Assembly: GCA_023079485.1 (NCBI GenBank)
Contig: CM041115.1
Coordinates: 45,192,305-45,256,304 of the forward strand
Origin: Archilochus colubris
Lineage: Eukaryota; Chordata; Aves; Apodiformes; Trochilidae
DNA length: 64,000 nucleotides
Direction of reading: 5' to 3'
A program made the position numbers and the translations under genes. Positions 49,342-63,010 of the stretch are shown piece by piece. The number at the start of each line of letters is the position of its first letter. Position 1 is the first letter of the stretch. The notes beneath the pieces are model-generated. The model ran no database searches and was not told the DNA's origin. It saw only the letters and a list, made by a program, of their open reading frames with translations.

Positions 49342-49860
49342 CAGACAGAGGAGACAAAGAGGGAGTATTGCCCTCTTGAGTCAATGACCATCTGGTGTGC
49401 ATGGACCTCCACCTGGGGGTTGATGAGGAGCTGACCAAGGGCTTATGGGTTAGATTTAAGGGAGGGTAGGGGCAGATGACTTTATAGTGGGGCTCTGCTA
49501 CAGGCTACCTGACCAGGAAGACTGAGTGGATGAATGGATGCCTTTTATAGATAGCTGGGAGTAGCCTCACATTCGTTAGCCGTGGTCCTCATGGCAGGGC
49601 TTCAACCACCCAGATATCTCTGTTGATGGGAGAACAGATACCAGTGCAGTGGAAGAAGGTTCCAGATACGTGTGAGATGAACAACATGGCAGGGCACCAG
49701 CAGTGCAGAAGTTTCCTGGAATTCATTGATGATGACTTTCTTCTCCAAGTGACAGAGGAGTGAGTGGAACTGTGCTCTTGTGGTCACATTAAGGATGCAT
49801 CATGGGTGCCTTTGTGTGGTTTAACTTACTCTACCAAAGGGCACTTCTCAAGACTGGTAA
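49342..49860 (+). mobile_element. Old CR1 endonuclease region, C-terminal part
   Basis: This continues the fragment that stops near 48672: GGAGTATTGCCCTCTTGAGT (CR1 GGVALYV region), TCAATGACCATCTGGTGTGC, GATGAGGAGCTGACCAAGGG, GTGGGGCTCTGCTACAGGC, TACCTGACCAGGAAGACTGA, then QGFNHPDI where intact CR1 has GDFNHPDI, and CTGGAATTCATTGATGATGA. The conserved Asp of the GDFN motif is lost (Gly). The right end fades around 49800-49860. Confidence 0.85.
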
Positions 49861-52227
49861 GTCTTCTGGACAAGCTCTCTGTATGAAGCACAGAGGTTGG
49901 AGAGTGTGGAGTTTCTAACCAACTTTACGAGATGAAAACTGTAATATGGGTAACTGGAGGAAGGATTTCCCCTGCAGATTAGTATAGTTTCTATATTTTG
50001 TTAATAGACTTTGTAATCTAAAAGAAAATTAACAAATAAATTTATTGGAAATTTAGGGTTGGAAATGCTTTTCAATAGAGCCTTGAAATGGTAACACAAA
50101 TAACTTGCACAAAAATTCAATATAAGCTCCTTGATAATAATGATTAATTTCCTTCCATTAAATTAGATTAAATTATGAACATTCGTTCTTCAGAGGTACT
50201 CCTGCTATGTAATGTACAAAGAACAAAACCAATCAGTGTTTACAGTCACAGGAATCAATACAAAAAGTTATTGCTACTGTTTTTTATGTCTTTCGTGCAT
50301 TATATACCAAATAATACACCTAATGTGTTATTATTTTAAATGCTGACAAAATTTATTTTAAAATTAGTGTTTCCTAATGAATTAAAAAAAATTTTTTTTC
50401 CATACCTTGGACAAATGTGTGTAGTGTGGGTTTCTCTTTTCCTTTCAACATTAAGAATGATAATAATGTGTAAAAACCAAATAACTGAAAAATAGTATCC
50501 ATGAAGTTACAGCACCATTGTATAATCATTATATAGATCTTTCTCTGCATAATAATATGTCTTCTTTCCATATAAAAAGTGGCAGCTTTAAAAGCATCAT
50601 ATTTTCTAGACATAAATCCCATCACCTGACACTGAAAAACCTCCTTTGTGTTTTGAGAACTTGAAAACCTGTGTAGGATTTAACGATGCTCTGTTCTTAG
50701 AATACTGGTGAAGTGCTCCAAGATGCTTAAACCAATCTAGCTCTAGCATGGTCAGCAGGAGTGTAGAATGGCTCTTGTGTTCCTAGGAGGAGTTAAAACC
50801 ATTCCTTCCTCTTTACTAAGAAGAAAGCAAACAAGCAAAGAAAGTGAAAAAAGAACCAACTAACTCCCCTAACTTTCTAGTCACTACAATACCGTCATAC
50901 GTACCCTGTAAGAACATGAATATTGATATTATAGCTCTGCTACTCAGGAGAAAAAACATTATCTGTACAATGGTTTACACACTCTCTGCTTTAAAATTTA
51001 TGCAGGCCACACAGCTCCAAACTGAAGCAAAATACAAAAATCATATGCTGCAGACAGGCTCAGTCTGAGAGGGCTCCTCCTCCACAGCTGCTGTGCATGT
51101 ATACACAGACAGGGAATGTAATCCCAATTAACCTGCCACTGTCCTAGCATGTTAACTCCTGGTTCAGCATTTAACTGGCTGAAACATTCTACCATTTAGT
51201 GTGCTGCTGGTAGGGGAAGGACACAGGAGTTTGGAGGGAGCCCCAGCAGAGCTGGCTGTGAAAGGGATGTGAGGCCCTGAGAAATGAATTAAAGACTCAG
51301 GAAGGGGCTCAGGCTGCACCCTGGCTGCTAGCAGAGGATCCAGCAGTATGTTAAGGGGGAGCATCCTGAGAACAGGAGGGCAGCATGGAGTGGGGGATTC
51401 TGTGTCTTGTACTGCTGTAAAAGCCTGCCTTAGGGCAAAGCATGTTGATCTCTAAAAAAGTGACCTCCAGTGTTCCAAAACTCAGCCTTATGAATGATTT
51501 CACTACTAATTTCTGGTGGCTTTTCTGAGATACCTTCACTTTGAAGTAGCATAAAATGGAGAACTATGGTTCCACTGGGTACAGCTTCAGTGTCCCTAAG
51601 AATTTTCCAGGGGATGATGAGACAATATAAACCTGTTGATTGCAGAGCTTCCATCCTTACTTCATTTTCTTAGAAACCCTAGGTCCCCAGGGCCTTCAGA
51701 TCATGTGTTGTAAGTGTTGCTGGAAAAAAATAGCAAACCTAATTTTGCAAATTATTACACTTAATAATATATTTTTATTTGTGTCTGTAAATTAAAAAAT
51801 GCATGGAAATGAACTCAACTGTATCAGGTCTAAGAAGTTTCAGCTATTTTCTATAACATCATGGTCAGGTTATTTGATTTCTGGACACAGTTCAGAGAGA
51901 GGTAAAATCAACATCCACTTGGCAGAATTTGTTTGCTTTTCTGTTCATTCCTCCACTGTTTTTCCAGTCCATCAGGATTTCTACAGGAAAACAGTATTTG
52001 TTTTCTTTTGAAGCTAACAGAAAGCACAACATGTTACTCATAAAATAAGAGGAGGCCTTAATACATTGCTGTTTTCCTGAGCTTTGTGAGCCAGATTCTA
52101 CCCACAATTAGTTATGAGGTGAGTTTGACCTGTACATTGTTTGTACATGCCACCTCTCACTACCACTTCAAGTAAATTGACTGTAGAAATAATAATGGAA
52201 AAAATCTTAACAAAAATGATAGACTTT

Positions 52228-52318
52228 TTATGTGGGTTTTTTTTTCCTGTTTTTGGTGGGGTTTTCTTTTGCTGTTGTTTTTTGTTTGTTTGTTTGTTTT
52301 GATTTTTGGGTTTTTTTC
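52228..52318. repeat. T-rich / (TTTG)n low-complexity tract
   Basis: Homopolymer T runs alternate with GGG and a run of four TTTG units near 52282-52300. Confidence 0.85.
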
Positions 52319-55300
52319 ATATTTGTTTCTGATCCTTTAAGTTTTCATCTCATTTGCAGGAAATGAATGTACAGACCAAAATGAAATCCTAATAACGTGA
52401 TATATGCACAAGCCACATTAAGAATACAAGAAGAAGAACTGATTTTGAATATGATTTAAACACTTGCTGATCAGAATATGTATAAATATGCTCACAAACA
52501 CATGCTTTTTCTCAGCTACGAGTCTCTGAGCTTATTTAGAATTAGTCCTGGCAGTGACTAATCTCTGAATTCATCTTCCATAAAAAAAAAAAAATGTAGT
52601 TGCTATGTCAAGTATGTTAAACCTTTAAAGAAAACTGTCCTAAAAACTTGTCTGGAATGTGATGATTTCACCAACCCATGGGACAGAGTGTGCACAGATT
52701 TCCAGCTGTAGAAATCTGTTCATGGTTTTATGACAAAACACTAACCTGACCAGGGGCCAAACTCTGGTGTGGTGTGAGGGACTGGAGAACTGATTTAAAC
52801 TGATGAAGTTGCACCAAGGGGGACTTTCTACTCAGGAGTCCCAGAAATGTCCTTGGTGAGTATACTCCAGTTGACAAGGCTATGTTCCTTCAGAGACAGG
52901 TTTTGCTGATCTCTTGCTGAATAACATCCACTTAAGACACTGAAATCTCACTATATTTGATGGATGAAGTAGGAGAGCCATTCTGGAATGAGCCCTAGAG
53001 ATGGAATTCCTTTCCAGTGGTCTAAAGCAGGGGAAAGCACACAGCACTGCCTGGGAGAGAGTCCCAGTATGGTCTACTTCAGACCACTGATAGAACATAA
53101 ATATTCATTATGGCTCTTGGGACAATAAATTCACACTCTTTGTAACAAAAAAGCGTTCACAAAAACCTTTGTAATTTATTTTAGTGTATTTTGCAGCATT
53201 ATATAACTGATGACTTATTTCAATGTTCAGTAAATGAATTGACAAAAAAGTAGGGGTGGGAATGATAAAATAATCTGACATAACTTGTACATTATTCTAG
53301 ACATTCTTGACAGACATAATGTATGTCTATTGAAGAAAAGACCTAATATCCATATGCTGAAATCTTTGACAATCTGAGAAGTGGCTGCGAATATACACAG
53401 TGTATACAAGCATTAAATTTGTCTTTGTAGTCCTGGACTCAGAAGTTAAAGCCCCCATCATTTGGACATGAGTTACTGGGACAGAAGCTATGTGCTTGAT
53501 TCCACCATTACTTTATGAGAGTTATTCTAAGTAAGATAAAACTGAAAAAGTGAGATTTGTGCAAGCCTTCTTTCCTTTTTCAGAGCAACAGCTAGCTGCT
53601 GCCCATGGAAGTGATTTGCTGTGGCACTCTATCCCACCATTGTGGCCATGACCTCAGTGGGGTCCTCTGCCAGGTGGGCTGTTAAGGCCTTATCTTCCAC
53701 AGAGAAGAAAAAAGGAAAAGACAAGGAAATTACTAAAATATTATCCATACCGTTTTTCAGGACCTTCTGAAGCATTTTGCCTTGAGTCACGTGGTAATAC
53801 TGAACAGAGCTGAGCACCATTCATGCTGTCAGGCCTCTGAATTTGTGCTCCCCTTCTCCCACCCCATAGGGCATCTGGCTTTGAGACTCAGGGAAGGACC
53901 ATTCCCTGGACCCAGGGGTTTCTCCATCCCTGCTGCCTTGCCTGTGCCCAGCTGTGGCCCTGAACCAAGAGCCCACCCTGTCCCAGGCTTGTCCCATCCT
54001 CATCCCACTATCTGACCCTGGATGCCCTTATTGTGCCTCATTTCCCAAATGCCTTGTCAGAAAGTCAAATACACTACATTAAAATGAGGCACATATTGAT
54101 AGCTCTCTTTTAACACTGCATAGTTATTTTTAAAGGAGCCGTGTCATAGTTTCGGAGAGTTTGTCTTAGACTTCCTTTTTCACACTGCTTACAAAGTCAG
54201 TACAAAGTCTGATAAAAAGAAACATACAAAAAAAAAAAAAAATTCTGCTGTCAAGAAAAAGACAATATTGACTAAAAACCATGGACCATACATGTCCAAA
54301 ACTGTCAAAGAGTGAAGCTTTGATCTGAAAAGATGTAATGTGAAAATATGTAGTCTTCATTGTACTGTTTCCCTCATGGACAGGTAAGCACTGAATGTTG
54401 CAAGATATATCCCCCATGCAAATAGGAAATATATAAAATCTATTACTTGCCTTTGTATGCATACTGAGAAGAAACTAATTTTTCACCTGTCAACACATTT
54501 CAAAGTTTAGTGCTTATACTTGCAATACTAAGTGTGTAACAACAATAGATGGAATATAAGGAGTACAAAATCTTTTTGCTTCTATCAGGTTAAGGGGAGA
54601 AGGATATGCTGAAGGACAGGTCAAAATGGTTGGAGCCAGTGAAGAGAAATGAAGAGTCCAGCTCATCATGAAGTATGATCCTGTTCACATATGCACTTGG
54701 AGCATAAGCATACTTGGACTGTGCTGCTATTCAACTCGAAGAACACAATGCAAATAATTTACTCTTAAAGTTATACGACTCTGATGGAACAAGTATCTAG
54801 TTGGATTTTTAAACTGTTGTTTCATCTGTTAAGTATCTAACCCCATTCAAACAGACAAGGACACTTACAGAGCAAAGCAATCTTTTTTTCTTGCTGTAAA
54901 AACACTTAATCAAATTCACTACCTCAGAATAATTCAGTAGCAACATCTGATTTTGCAAACACAAGATTAAGCATTTGCTGATAGAATATGCAAGCACAAC
55001 TCAGCTGAATACAGTAGAGCTGTGCCTGCCTGTGTCAGCAATGGATTTGGCCCCAAGGCTTCATTATTTAGATTGCAAATTCCTGATGTGAGAAACTATG
55101 TCTCTGTTTGAAAGATGCTTCAGATACTTTAGCTGCTTTATAAATAACAAATAAAATCACAACTAGAAGTCTCAGAGAAGAGAAAGACTAAATTTGAGAG
55201 AGAGGGCTTTGTACAAATACAGAAAACCCTCATTCCAGCTACTTTCCAGGGACTCAGGAAAAAAAAAACAAAACCCCCTGAATCCCCCCAAAATTTAGGT

Positions 55301-57531
55301 ACCTATGAGGTACGTTGTTCTTTAATTATAAGCTTTGATCAGTGTGTCTAGTCTCTGTAGAAACTTCAATGTATGTGCTCTGGACAGTGAGTTATTAATC
55401 TATGGATGGTCCTGTTGCAGATCCCAGTGTCCTTATTAGGTTTTGGGGAAATACACAGAAGAAAGTAAAGTACAGGAAGAATGTTTATGGCTCCTTTTTT
55501 AGATGCTCTCAGCAGGTCTCAGAAGATATGTACCTTTGCTATGAACTTCTGGGCAATGTCTCACCATCACATGATGCTGTTGAAGTCATCACCTATCCAG
55601 GCACCATGAATCCTGGCACCTGGAGAGAGCTGGTAACCATTCAAAGGCATTTTACACAACCTAACTGAGCAGCTGAAATTTGCTTTGACTCAAAAAACAA
55701 AGAACTAAGCAGTGCAGCCCTTAAGAACTCAGCCTCACTTGCAAGTTACTGGGAAAATTTTTACTTTAAATTTTTACTCTAGATATGGAATTTCATGGTC
55801 TTTATGAGGGAATGAAAGTTTAAATTTTTGAGACATTTGATGAGTAACCTAACCTTTGTCTGTGCCATTAGCAGTCTTGGCAAGCATCACTGTCCTTGAG
55901 CATCTTGAGACCATGACTAAATAGGAGTTTCAATAGTGTGATGAGTACAAGAAGATCCCAGAAGAGTGACTCCACAGAACTGAACTTGTTTGAATACTCA
56001 TTAGGTGAATGTATAGAGATGGCTATACAGTCAAATTAATAGTAGGAATCTGCAAGAGACCTCTTGCTGCACAGATTATTGGAAGATGACAATCACAGTG
56101 CCACTTTTGCAGCACAGACCAACACTATTCTAAGAATTATATGCAAGGGAAAATTCTCATGTAGTTGAAACTTATTCCCACTGAAAATATTAACGTGAAA
56201 TGTGTTACCTATATGAGCCTCTGGAACAATGTGAATAGTAATAGCTTTGAGACAGATAGAAAACTAGATCCATCTGAGAAGACAAGGACTATCTTGGGAC
56301 TTTAGGTCCTTCTGCTGGTTTGCTGAATCTTGAAAATGACAGGTTCATTTAGAAGATACATTATTTTCTTATTTCAGTTTATCTAATCACAGAAAACCTC
56401 TGAAAGCCTCAGAGATTTTGTGTCAGTACTCTTCTACTGCCACAAGCAGTAGAACAAACTCTGTTTCAGATTGTCTAATCTGACATGACTTTCATGAATG
56501 TACACTTTATAGACTAAACTTTGAAGGCACAGGGGAAAAAGTCTGTGTTTAGGGGATGTGAATGTTACTAGAGGCTGGATGAATCAGCAGTAAACAGCAC
56601 ATACTTCATTGTACAATGATTAATAAAATGCATTTTTCATTATTATTGAGATGGAATCTTCAATGACTACCAGTAGTAATGATGATTTTCCTGCAGAACT
56701 GATGTAATAGCTGTCATATGATAAATCTAACTTGTTCTCTTCTAATACAAAAATAGATACTGTAGTTTTAAATGAAATGAGCAACTCCTGACAAAAAACA
56801 ATTTTGCCCATAACATATTGCTTTGTTACTGATCATCTGATTTAATCATCTGCCATCCAAAGTGTTCATAATATTTCTTGAGACAAAGCAGCCTTTTTTA
56901 ACCACTCTGCAGGACAGAGTTTAGAAAAACATTTCCTTTGTAAAAAAAAGACAGTTCTATGGGATAAATTATTTCTTCTATACATTGAAAGAGAAGAACA
57001 GAGTGTACATAATTGTGAGAGGAATAAGGATTGTGTACTTCTACACAAATAACAAGACCATTCAGAATACAACAGTGGTGAAGGACTGCCAGACCAAGCA
57101 ATTTAATCAGAGAATTTTCTGAAATCTCCATAACTAATTTTTTCTAGATATATTTGGCTGATCTAAACATGTGCCTTTTACTTTAAGGACTACACAGAAG
57201 TAAGTTAAATCTTAGCCGTTCTACTCAGTTATTACAAATCAGTGAAGTTGTAGCAGTAAAACTGTTTCTGTTCTCAGATATGAGACGTTTTCTGATACAA
57301 ATTAAAAAATTCAGTCTCTGATTAAGCATGTAAAAAACCAACTTCACCTATAAAGAGAACAGCTTACAGAAGGAGCACTCCCTGCATGTGAAAAAATGTA
57401 GAAGGTTTGAGGGTTAAATTGAAATCAATATATAATAACTTTCTTTATATAGTGTTTTTTTGGTTTTGTTTTTGTTTAGAGGAATGGGAGAAACCTCATT
57501 TAGTGTTAGCCCCAACAGCACTTGGGAACGC

Positions 57532-57567
57532 TTTTTTGTTTTGTTTTGTTTTGTTTTGTTTGTTTTA
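57532..57567. repeat. (GTTTT)n pentanucleotide microsatellite
   Basis: Five to six GTTTT units lie in tandem behind a T6 run. Confidence 0.92.
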
Positions 57568-59238
57568 AAAGTTGCATTATTTGATCAGCAAACTATAAAA
57601 ATTAGTTCTATATTCAAGTATCTGAAGCTGAAGTAGTGGCTTTTGCTTGTTCATTATATTTGTTGAAAATTCCCTCTCCTCCCATCTGGTCAAAGAACAA
57701 GAAAAAACCCCAACCCTTTCATCCCTTCAAGTATGCTCTAGCAAAAAGGTAGGGAGAAGCAATAGAGTTTACTCAGTTCTCCAGAGCATAGTATTTGTAG
57801 TTGATTTTGTAGTTCTATTGCCAGGCAATAGGAAGTTCACCGAGTGCCTCTTGACCTATGAAGGTCACTGCACTCCAGGCTCAAAGAAATTGTTCATGAC
57901 TACAATATATAGGTACTGAAGTCTTTGTGTGTGTGATACTCAGAAGGGAAAATTTGTCAATGAGTCCCTGACACAGAACACTTGTTACAGCAATAATAAG
58001 TTAACCTACTATGGTTTTGTGGACTGGGCACAGGCAGAGTTCTTTCTATGAAGTCTGAAACCTCCCTCCTTCATTTTCCCTCTATGTAATATGGGAACAA
58101 TATCTCTCTGCTGCAAAAGAGAGATATTTTTGCATGCATAAAATCATCATTATTGGTTTGTTTTTCCCATTGTAGATCAAACCCACATGTCAGATGCAAT
58201 GCAGTATGTTGCGTGTACAGAAAATCTGGGAGAAGAGATGATGGGAGTACCCGAACTAATGTACCTGAAGTCTAATAAAAATTAACTGTGGGGTGCTGAG
58301 AAGTACATGGGAGCTGTGGATAGACACACAGAGGTAGGTGGGGAGATCTGGCTTAGAGCACCAGCAGTGTCTCAGGACAGGAATATTGTGAGCTCTGAGA
58401 TCCAGGCTGGGCTGGTATAAGCACTGCTCATGGGTGGGTGGAAAGAAGATTCTGGAATCTGTACAAGGAAGTTAAAAAAGGTATCACCAACTCAACTTAT
58501 CCATAAGCTCATAGTGATCCTAGTGGTCAAAGTTCAGACACATCACTGAAAAGAGCTTTCAGAGACCACAGAGGCTGAAGATTTTCCTGTTGTCTGCTCC
58601 CCAGGGTCCCTGCTGTTCTGCCTTGATTTTCAGCTCTGCCCTTTCCTTCTTGTCTCCTCTGTATTTCTTCATTTCCCCTGAACTCTTCCTTAGTAATTTC
58701 CTGTCCTATTCCTTCTTTATCTCCCTCTTTTTTGCATTCCATGTTACTTTCTTCTTTGTATTTCACAGTATACCTGTGTACTGTTTTTCTTGAAGTCTCA
58801 CCATGTGTTGTTCCTTCAGTAAATAATAGCACTGACAGCTCTTCAGCCCTGATTGTCTTCTCCAGTTCCCTTGCTTGGACATAAAATTCCTGTGTCTAAT
58901 GTTTCTTTTTAGGGAACCCAAACCAAGCCAATGATCCCAAGCCTACAGCTACATGCCATATAGCTGCACAGAAATGCCTTGTTATAAAAAAAATCTGCTT
59001 TAGTGTACGATAAAAGAAACAGATAATAATTATTGATAATTAACAGATAATTAATATTGTCAAGAAGCAAGATACAAGAGAGAAGAACCAGCCTGATGAG
59101 CCAAAGTCTTAGCAACTTGTCTCTAGGAAAGACAGAATTTTTGTAGGTACCCCTGTAAAGAAGATGAGTGATGGGGGTGATCTGAGGCAGAGAAGAAGAG
59201 GCCATAGAACATGTAAGGAATAACAAAACAAAAAGCAG

Positions 59239-59789
59239 TGTCCTGGTTTTGGTTTGCATAGAGTTTATTTTCTTCATAGTAGGTAGTATGGGGGCTGTGT
59301 TTTGGATCTGAGCTGAAAAGAGTGTTGATAATACAGAGTTGAGCAGTGTTTACAGAGTCAAGGCTTCTTACCCCACCCCACCAGTGAGAAGTCTGGGCGT
59401 GCACAAGAAATTAGGAGGGGACACAGCTCACCTCAGGTGACCTAAGGGATATTTCATACCATATGGCATCATGCTCAGCACAGAAAGGTGAGGGAGGAAG
59501 AAGGAAAGGGAATGTTTGGAGCTACAATATTTGTCTTCCCAAGTCACCATTTCATGTGATGGGGATGTGCTATCCTTGAGATGGCTGAACATGTGGCTGC
59601 TCATGGGAAGGAGTGAATGACTTCCTTCATTTGCTTTGCTTGTGTGTGCAGCTTTTGCTTTTCCTAATAAACTGTCATCATAAGAATCCACTATTTTTCT
59701 CAGTTTTAGCCTTCCAGATCTCCATCCCACTCGGGAGGGAGTGAACTATTGTGTGGGACTCAGCTGCCTGCTGGGGCTAAACCATGGCA
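59239..59789 (+). mobile_element. Solo LTR of an avian endogenous retrovirus
   Basis: The element starts TGTCCTGGTTTTGGTTTGCA and ends GGGCTAAACCATGGCA. It is flanked by a perfect 5-bp target-site duplication AGCAG (59234-59238 and 59790-59794). An AATAAA polyadenylation signal lies at 59666-59671, followed by a U5-like region with CATCCCACTCGGGAGGGAGTG. Blocks such as TTTTCTTCATAGTAGGTAGT, GGGGCTGTGTTTTGGAT, CCACCCCACCAG and CATACCATATGGCATCATGC are typical of the widespread bird ERVL-type LTR. The usual TATA position (near 59483) has decayed to CACAGAAAGG. Length is 551 bp and no internal viral genes flank it. Confidence 0.92.
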
Positions 59790-59960
59790 AGCAGAAGAGA
59801 CCTTGTGTGAAGATTCACTGTATGATATCATCATGAATGATCAGATGTGGGAGCTAGTCCTGCACTACCAAATGCAAGAGAGAAAGGCTATGGAAGGCCT
59901 GTGAAAATGAAGAACAATTCCTGACCTCCGTCTTAGAGTAAGAGGAGCTAGCAGAGTGAC

Positions 59961-60554
59961 ATGGTTGAAATGCTTCAGCTAGGTGGGTATTGTTGTCCAT
60001 TTAGTTCTGATTTCAAGCTTTTTTTGCTTCCTATAGTTAGAACAGCTAAAAGAAAACACACTGGGATTCATATTACAACATTATTTCAAAAGCTGTGGTT
60101 AAGGATAGCACTGATCCTTGTGCAACTTTTAATTGAAGAGCTAAAGTCTGTGATGCAGATGATAACATTAAAGTTTCACTGTAGAGTTGTGGTTGGATAT
60201 GAGATTCTTCCAAAATACAAAGAGGATAGAGAAGACATGCAAAATATCCACCTTCATCTGAAGACATCCTATGGAAAATGCAGGTGGAAAGCAGCTGTGG
60301 GCAACTTCTCTGGAAAAGTTCCTCTCATAAGTGTCTCTGTTTCTGGGTCACTTGTCTCCAAGGCTTCCTTCAAGAAAGTGGCAAGTCCTTTTCCATCGTC
60401 ACTGAGGGCAAAGACTCCAAAGCATCTGATTCCAAATGCCATTTCAGTGCAAGGTTGCTGCTCAGACCTCACTCTAAGCCTCCTTAACTATTCTATCCAG
60501 CTCTGGTTTGTATCCCCATCATACCAATACCCTGATTTTTTGTTTCCTAATTGA
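59961..60554 (+). other. Unassigned 197-codon open reading frame
   Basis: This is the longest ATG frame in the window outside CpG islands and CR1. It begins MVEMLQLGGYCCPFSSDFKL and ends YPDFLFPN. A hydrophobic stretch (ITTLFQKLWLRIALILVQLL, about residues 38-57) is followed by a basic middle (KYKEDREDMQN, KCRWKAAVGNF) and a Ser-rich part. No domain, repeat or Cys pattern is recognised, and no splice context or Kozak match stands out. It starts 171 bp after the solo LTR. It could be chance, an eroded retrocopy or a lncRNA-borne ORF; I do not assign a function. Confidence 0.15.
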
Positions 60555-62937
60555 ATTCACTAACCTTACAGTTACAGAGGAATCAGATCAGCTTAACAGG
60601 AGGTATAATAGGGACCAGAAATTCTTTCATCCTTTCCTCCAGAACTTTGGTGAGATTCTTATTCTACTTCTGCCAAATCCTGCTAACTTTTCAAAGCAAA
60701 TATATTATTTAATCTAAAAAGGACTCAACTCATTGTATTATTTAATGTCAAGTGTGTCTTAATATAGCAGCATGTCATCATCAAACTCCCAAAACAGGAA
60801 TGATTGGTAACCAGTGAATTACAAAAAAACCAGCAAGATGTTCTTTTACAAACAGATAAACAGATTAAATATATAGGGTACTTCTCTTTAAGTGGTTATC
60901 ATACTGAACCATCAGAAGCAAAACTAAAAACCTGTAGTACTTTTGTGATATGAGCTCTTAAGCCTCATTAATATTAATTGTTTATATGGTTCAAAGAGGT
61001 AATATATACCAGAATACTTAACTTAATGTAACTGGTTGAAATACAAATGCTACCGCAGGCAATTGGAAGAAAAAAGATACTGAGTGTCTGATTCTGCAGT
61101 CTCTTTTTCATCTAGTTAAATATCCAGTCATAGAGAATGTACCTACATGCTGACTGGCTGACTGCATCAGGCCCTAATTTTCTAAATCAAACCTTTCCTT
61201 CGTACTAGAGGAAGACAGCTAACTTCGAAATTATGGTTTTGGAAAGACATTTATTGGCTGTTTTTAGTATCATCATCTAATCCTAACATAGTTGTGTTGA
61301 GAAAACCTACTTGTCTTTCCTTCCATCCTCAGAAGAATAATAAGTAAGAATATAAATAATGTGTCACACTTGCATAATGTCCTTCTTTTCATAATCTTTA
61401 AGGACTTCATGGTCATGAATAAATTAAGCATTATGACAACAGCCTGGAAATAAGTAATGTTGTGCCATAGGGAAGAAAATTAAGTGTGAGGAGTGACATG
61501 AATTACTCAAGTTGAGTCAGTGGCTGATTGAGAAGCAGAACCTGAAGGTCCTGCCACTTGCTATTCCTACCTGCTAAACACATTTTCTGCATTCTCTCAC
61601 TAGGAATGTTTTGTATCAGCAGAATCAAAACAAAAGTCCCATCAAAATGTTACAGAAATAAAATAATGAATCACGAATTGGAGAACATCAGGACTGTGAG
61701 AACGCTTGAGGAGACTGCCTCCTGAAGGTCTTTCTAGATACAATTACCAGGCAAGCAAAGAGAAAACCAGGAGCAGCTATTTTTGAGAAAATGTTGCAAG
61801 ATTCCACCTATGGTTTTCTAACTGGACTCTCTGAAGGTATTTTTGAAGCAAATTCCATTCAAAAGTCAGAGACATGTCTGCAAGTGGAGAGGAGGAAGGG
61901 AAGCTGTGCACTCACCTACCCTCCATGCTTCTCTTGGCTGCCACCAGCTGTTTTCTCCACCTTGCTCTAAAGATGAAAGAGAAATAATCTAGCAGGTCTT
62001 TTTTTTGTTATTTAAACTCATAAAACTGAACTTTAAAAAGTTCAGTAAATCTATTTACCAAAGGATTTACTTTCAGACATGGCCAAGTGCAGCACTTGTT
62101 GACATCAGTACAGTTCTTCCCCTTACCTGTAAAGACTATGGCTATGTACAAGAACTTGAAGATGGTGGTTTGATAATGAATATTGAAGTGCTTTCCTTAT
62201 ATTTTTCTTGACATTATTATAAGAACTTACAATACTGAAAAGGCAAATACACAAGAAGAAAAGATAGCATATAAATGTAGCATGTAGAAAATGTAGTGTG
62301 GAAATGCCTTTGAGAGTAAATTTGTGACCACTATGAGTTCAGCTTGTGATACAGTGCTTTTCTTAGAGCTATAAGATATAATGAAACTTGTACAATAAAC
62401 AACAGCAAAATTATCAGCTTCAAATCTGATAATTTGCAACTGGTATAAAATGTCCACACACATACCCAGGTACAGGTGCATATTCCCCCTTATGGCTGAT
62501 TTAGGGCTAATCACACTCAGGTTTTTGGTGTATGATTTCAGGTCTGTCCTTGTGATTACAGGAAACCTGAGCTGAAAGATGAGGGGCTGCTTCACTGAAC
62601 AAGCACTGATACAGTCTTGAAATGAAATCCTAATCTTTATGCTTGGAGGACTCTGTAATAAAATGGTCCCGAGATGGCTCCAAGAATTCAAGTAAGGCCA
62701 AGAAACACTGAAAAGAAGAGCATATGGGGAAACAAATAAAAGTAAAACACAAAAAGGAAAGGAAAAAGCAAGATTTCCCGTCTTCCAGTTATACAGAGGT
62801 TAATGTTCCAGTTACTTCAGAGCAGTAAATACAGAAAACTTGCTGACTTGAATGAACTTATGATGAAAATCCTTCAATTAACAGAAGGATGTGTAATCTG
62901 GCATGCTCTCAGCAAAATAACAGTTTTTTGTCTTTCG

Positions 62938-63010
62938 GGTTTTTTTTGTTGTTGTTGTTGGGTTTTTTTTGTTTGCTTGTTTCTTTTGTTTTGTGTGGTT
63001 TTGTTGTTAT
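62938..63010. repeat. T/TTG-rich low-complexity tract
   Basis: GGGT8, (GTT)4-5, GGGT8 and TTTG units follow in a row. A related T/G tract occurs at 47479-47521. Confidence 0.88.

Larger units (their letters stand above)
49861..59233. other. Long intergenic AT-rich stretch, no gene seen
   Basis: About 9.4 kb with no recognisable gene or LINE/LTR. It contains T/TTTG-rich low-complexity DNA (52228-52318), a GC-richer block at 53800-54030 of unknown origin, a pure A run near 54229-54241 and a (GTTTT)n microsatellite at 57532-57567. Confidence 0.5.

Noticed and set aside
62227..62691. A 154-codon minus-strand frame as a gene
   Set aside because: No domain, start context or splice structure is recognisable. 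One or two such frames are plausible by chance in 64 kb searched on six frames.
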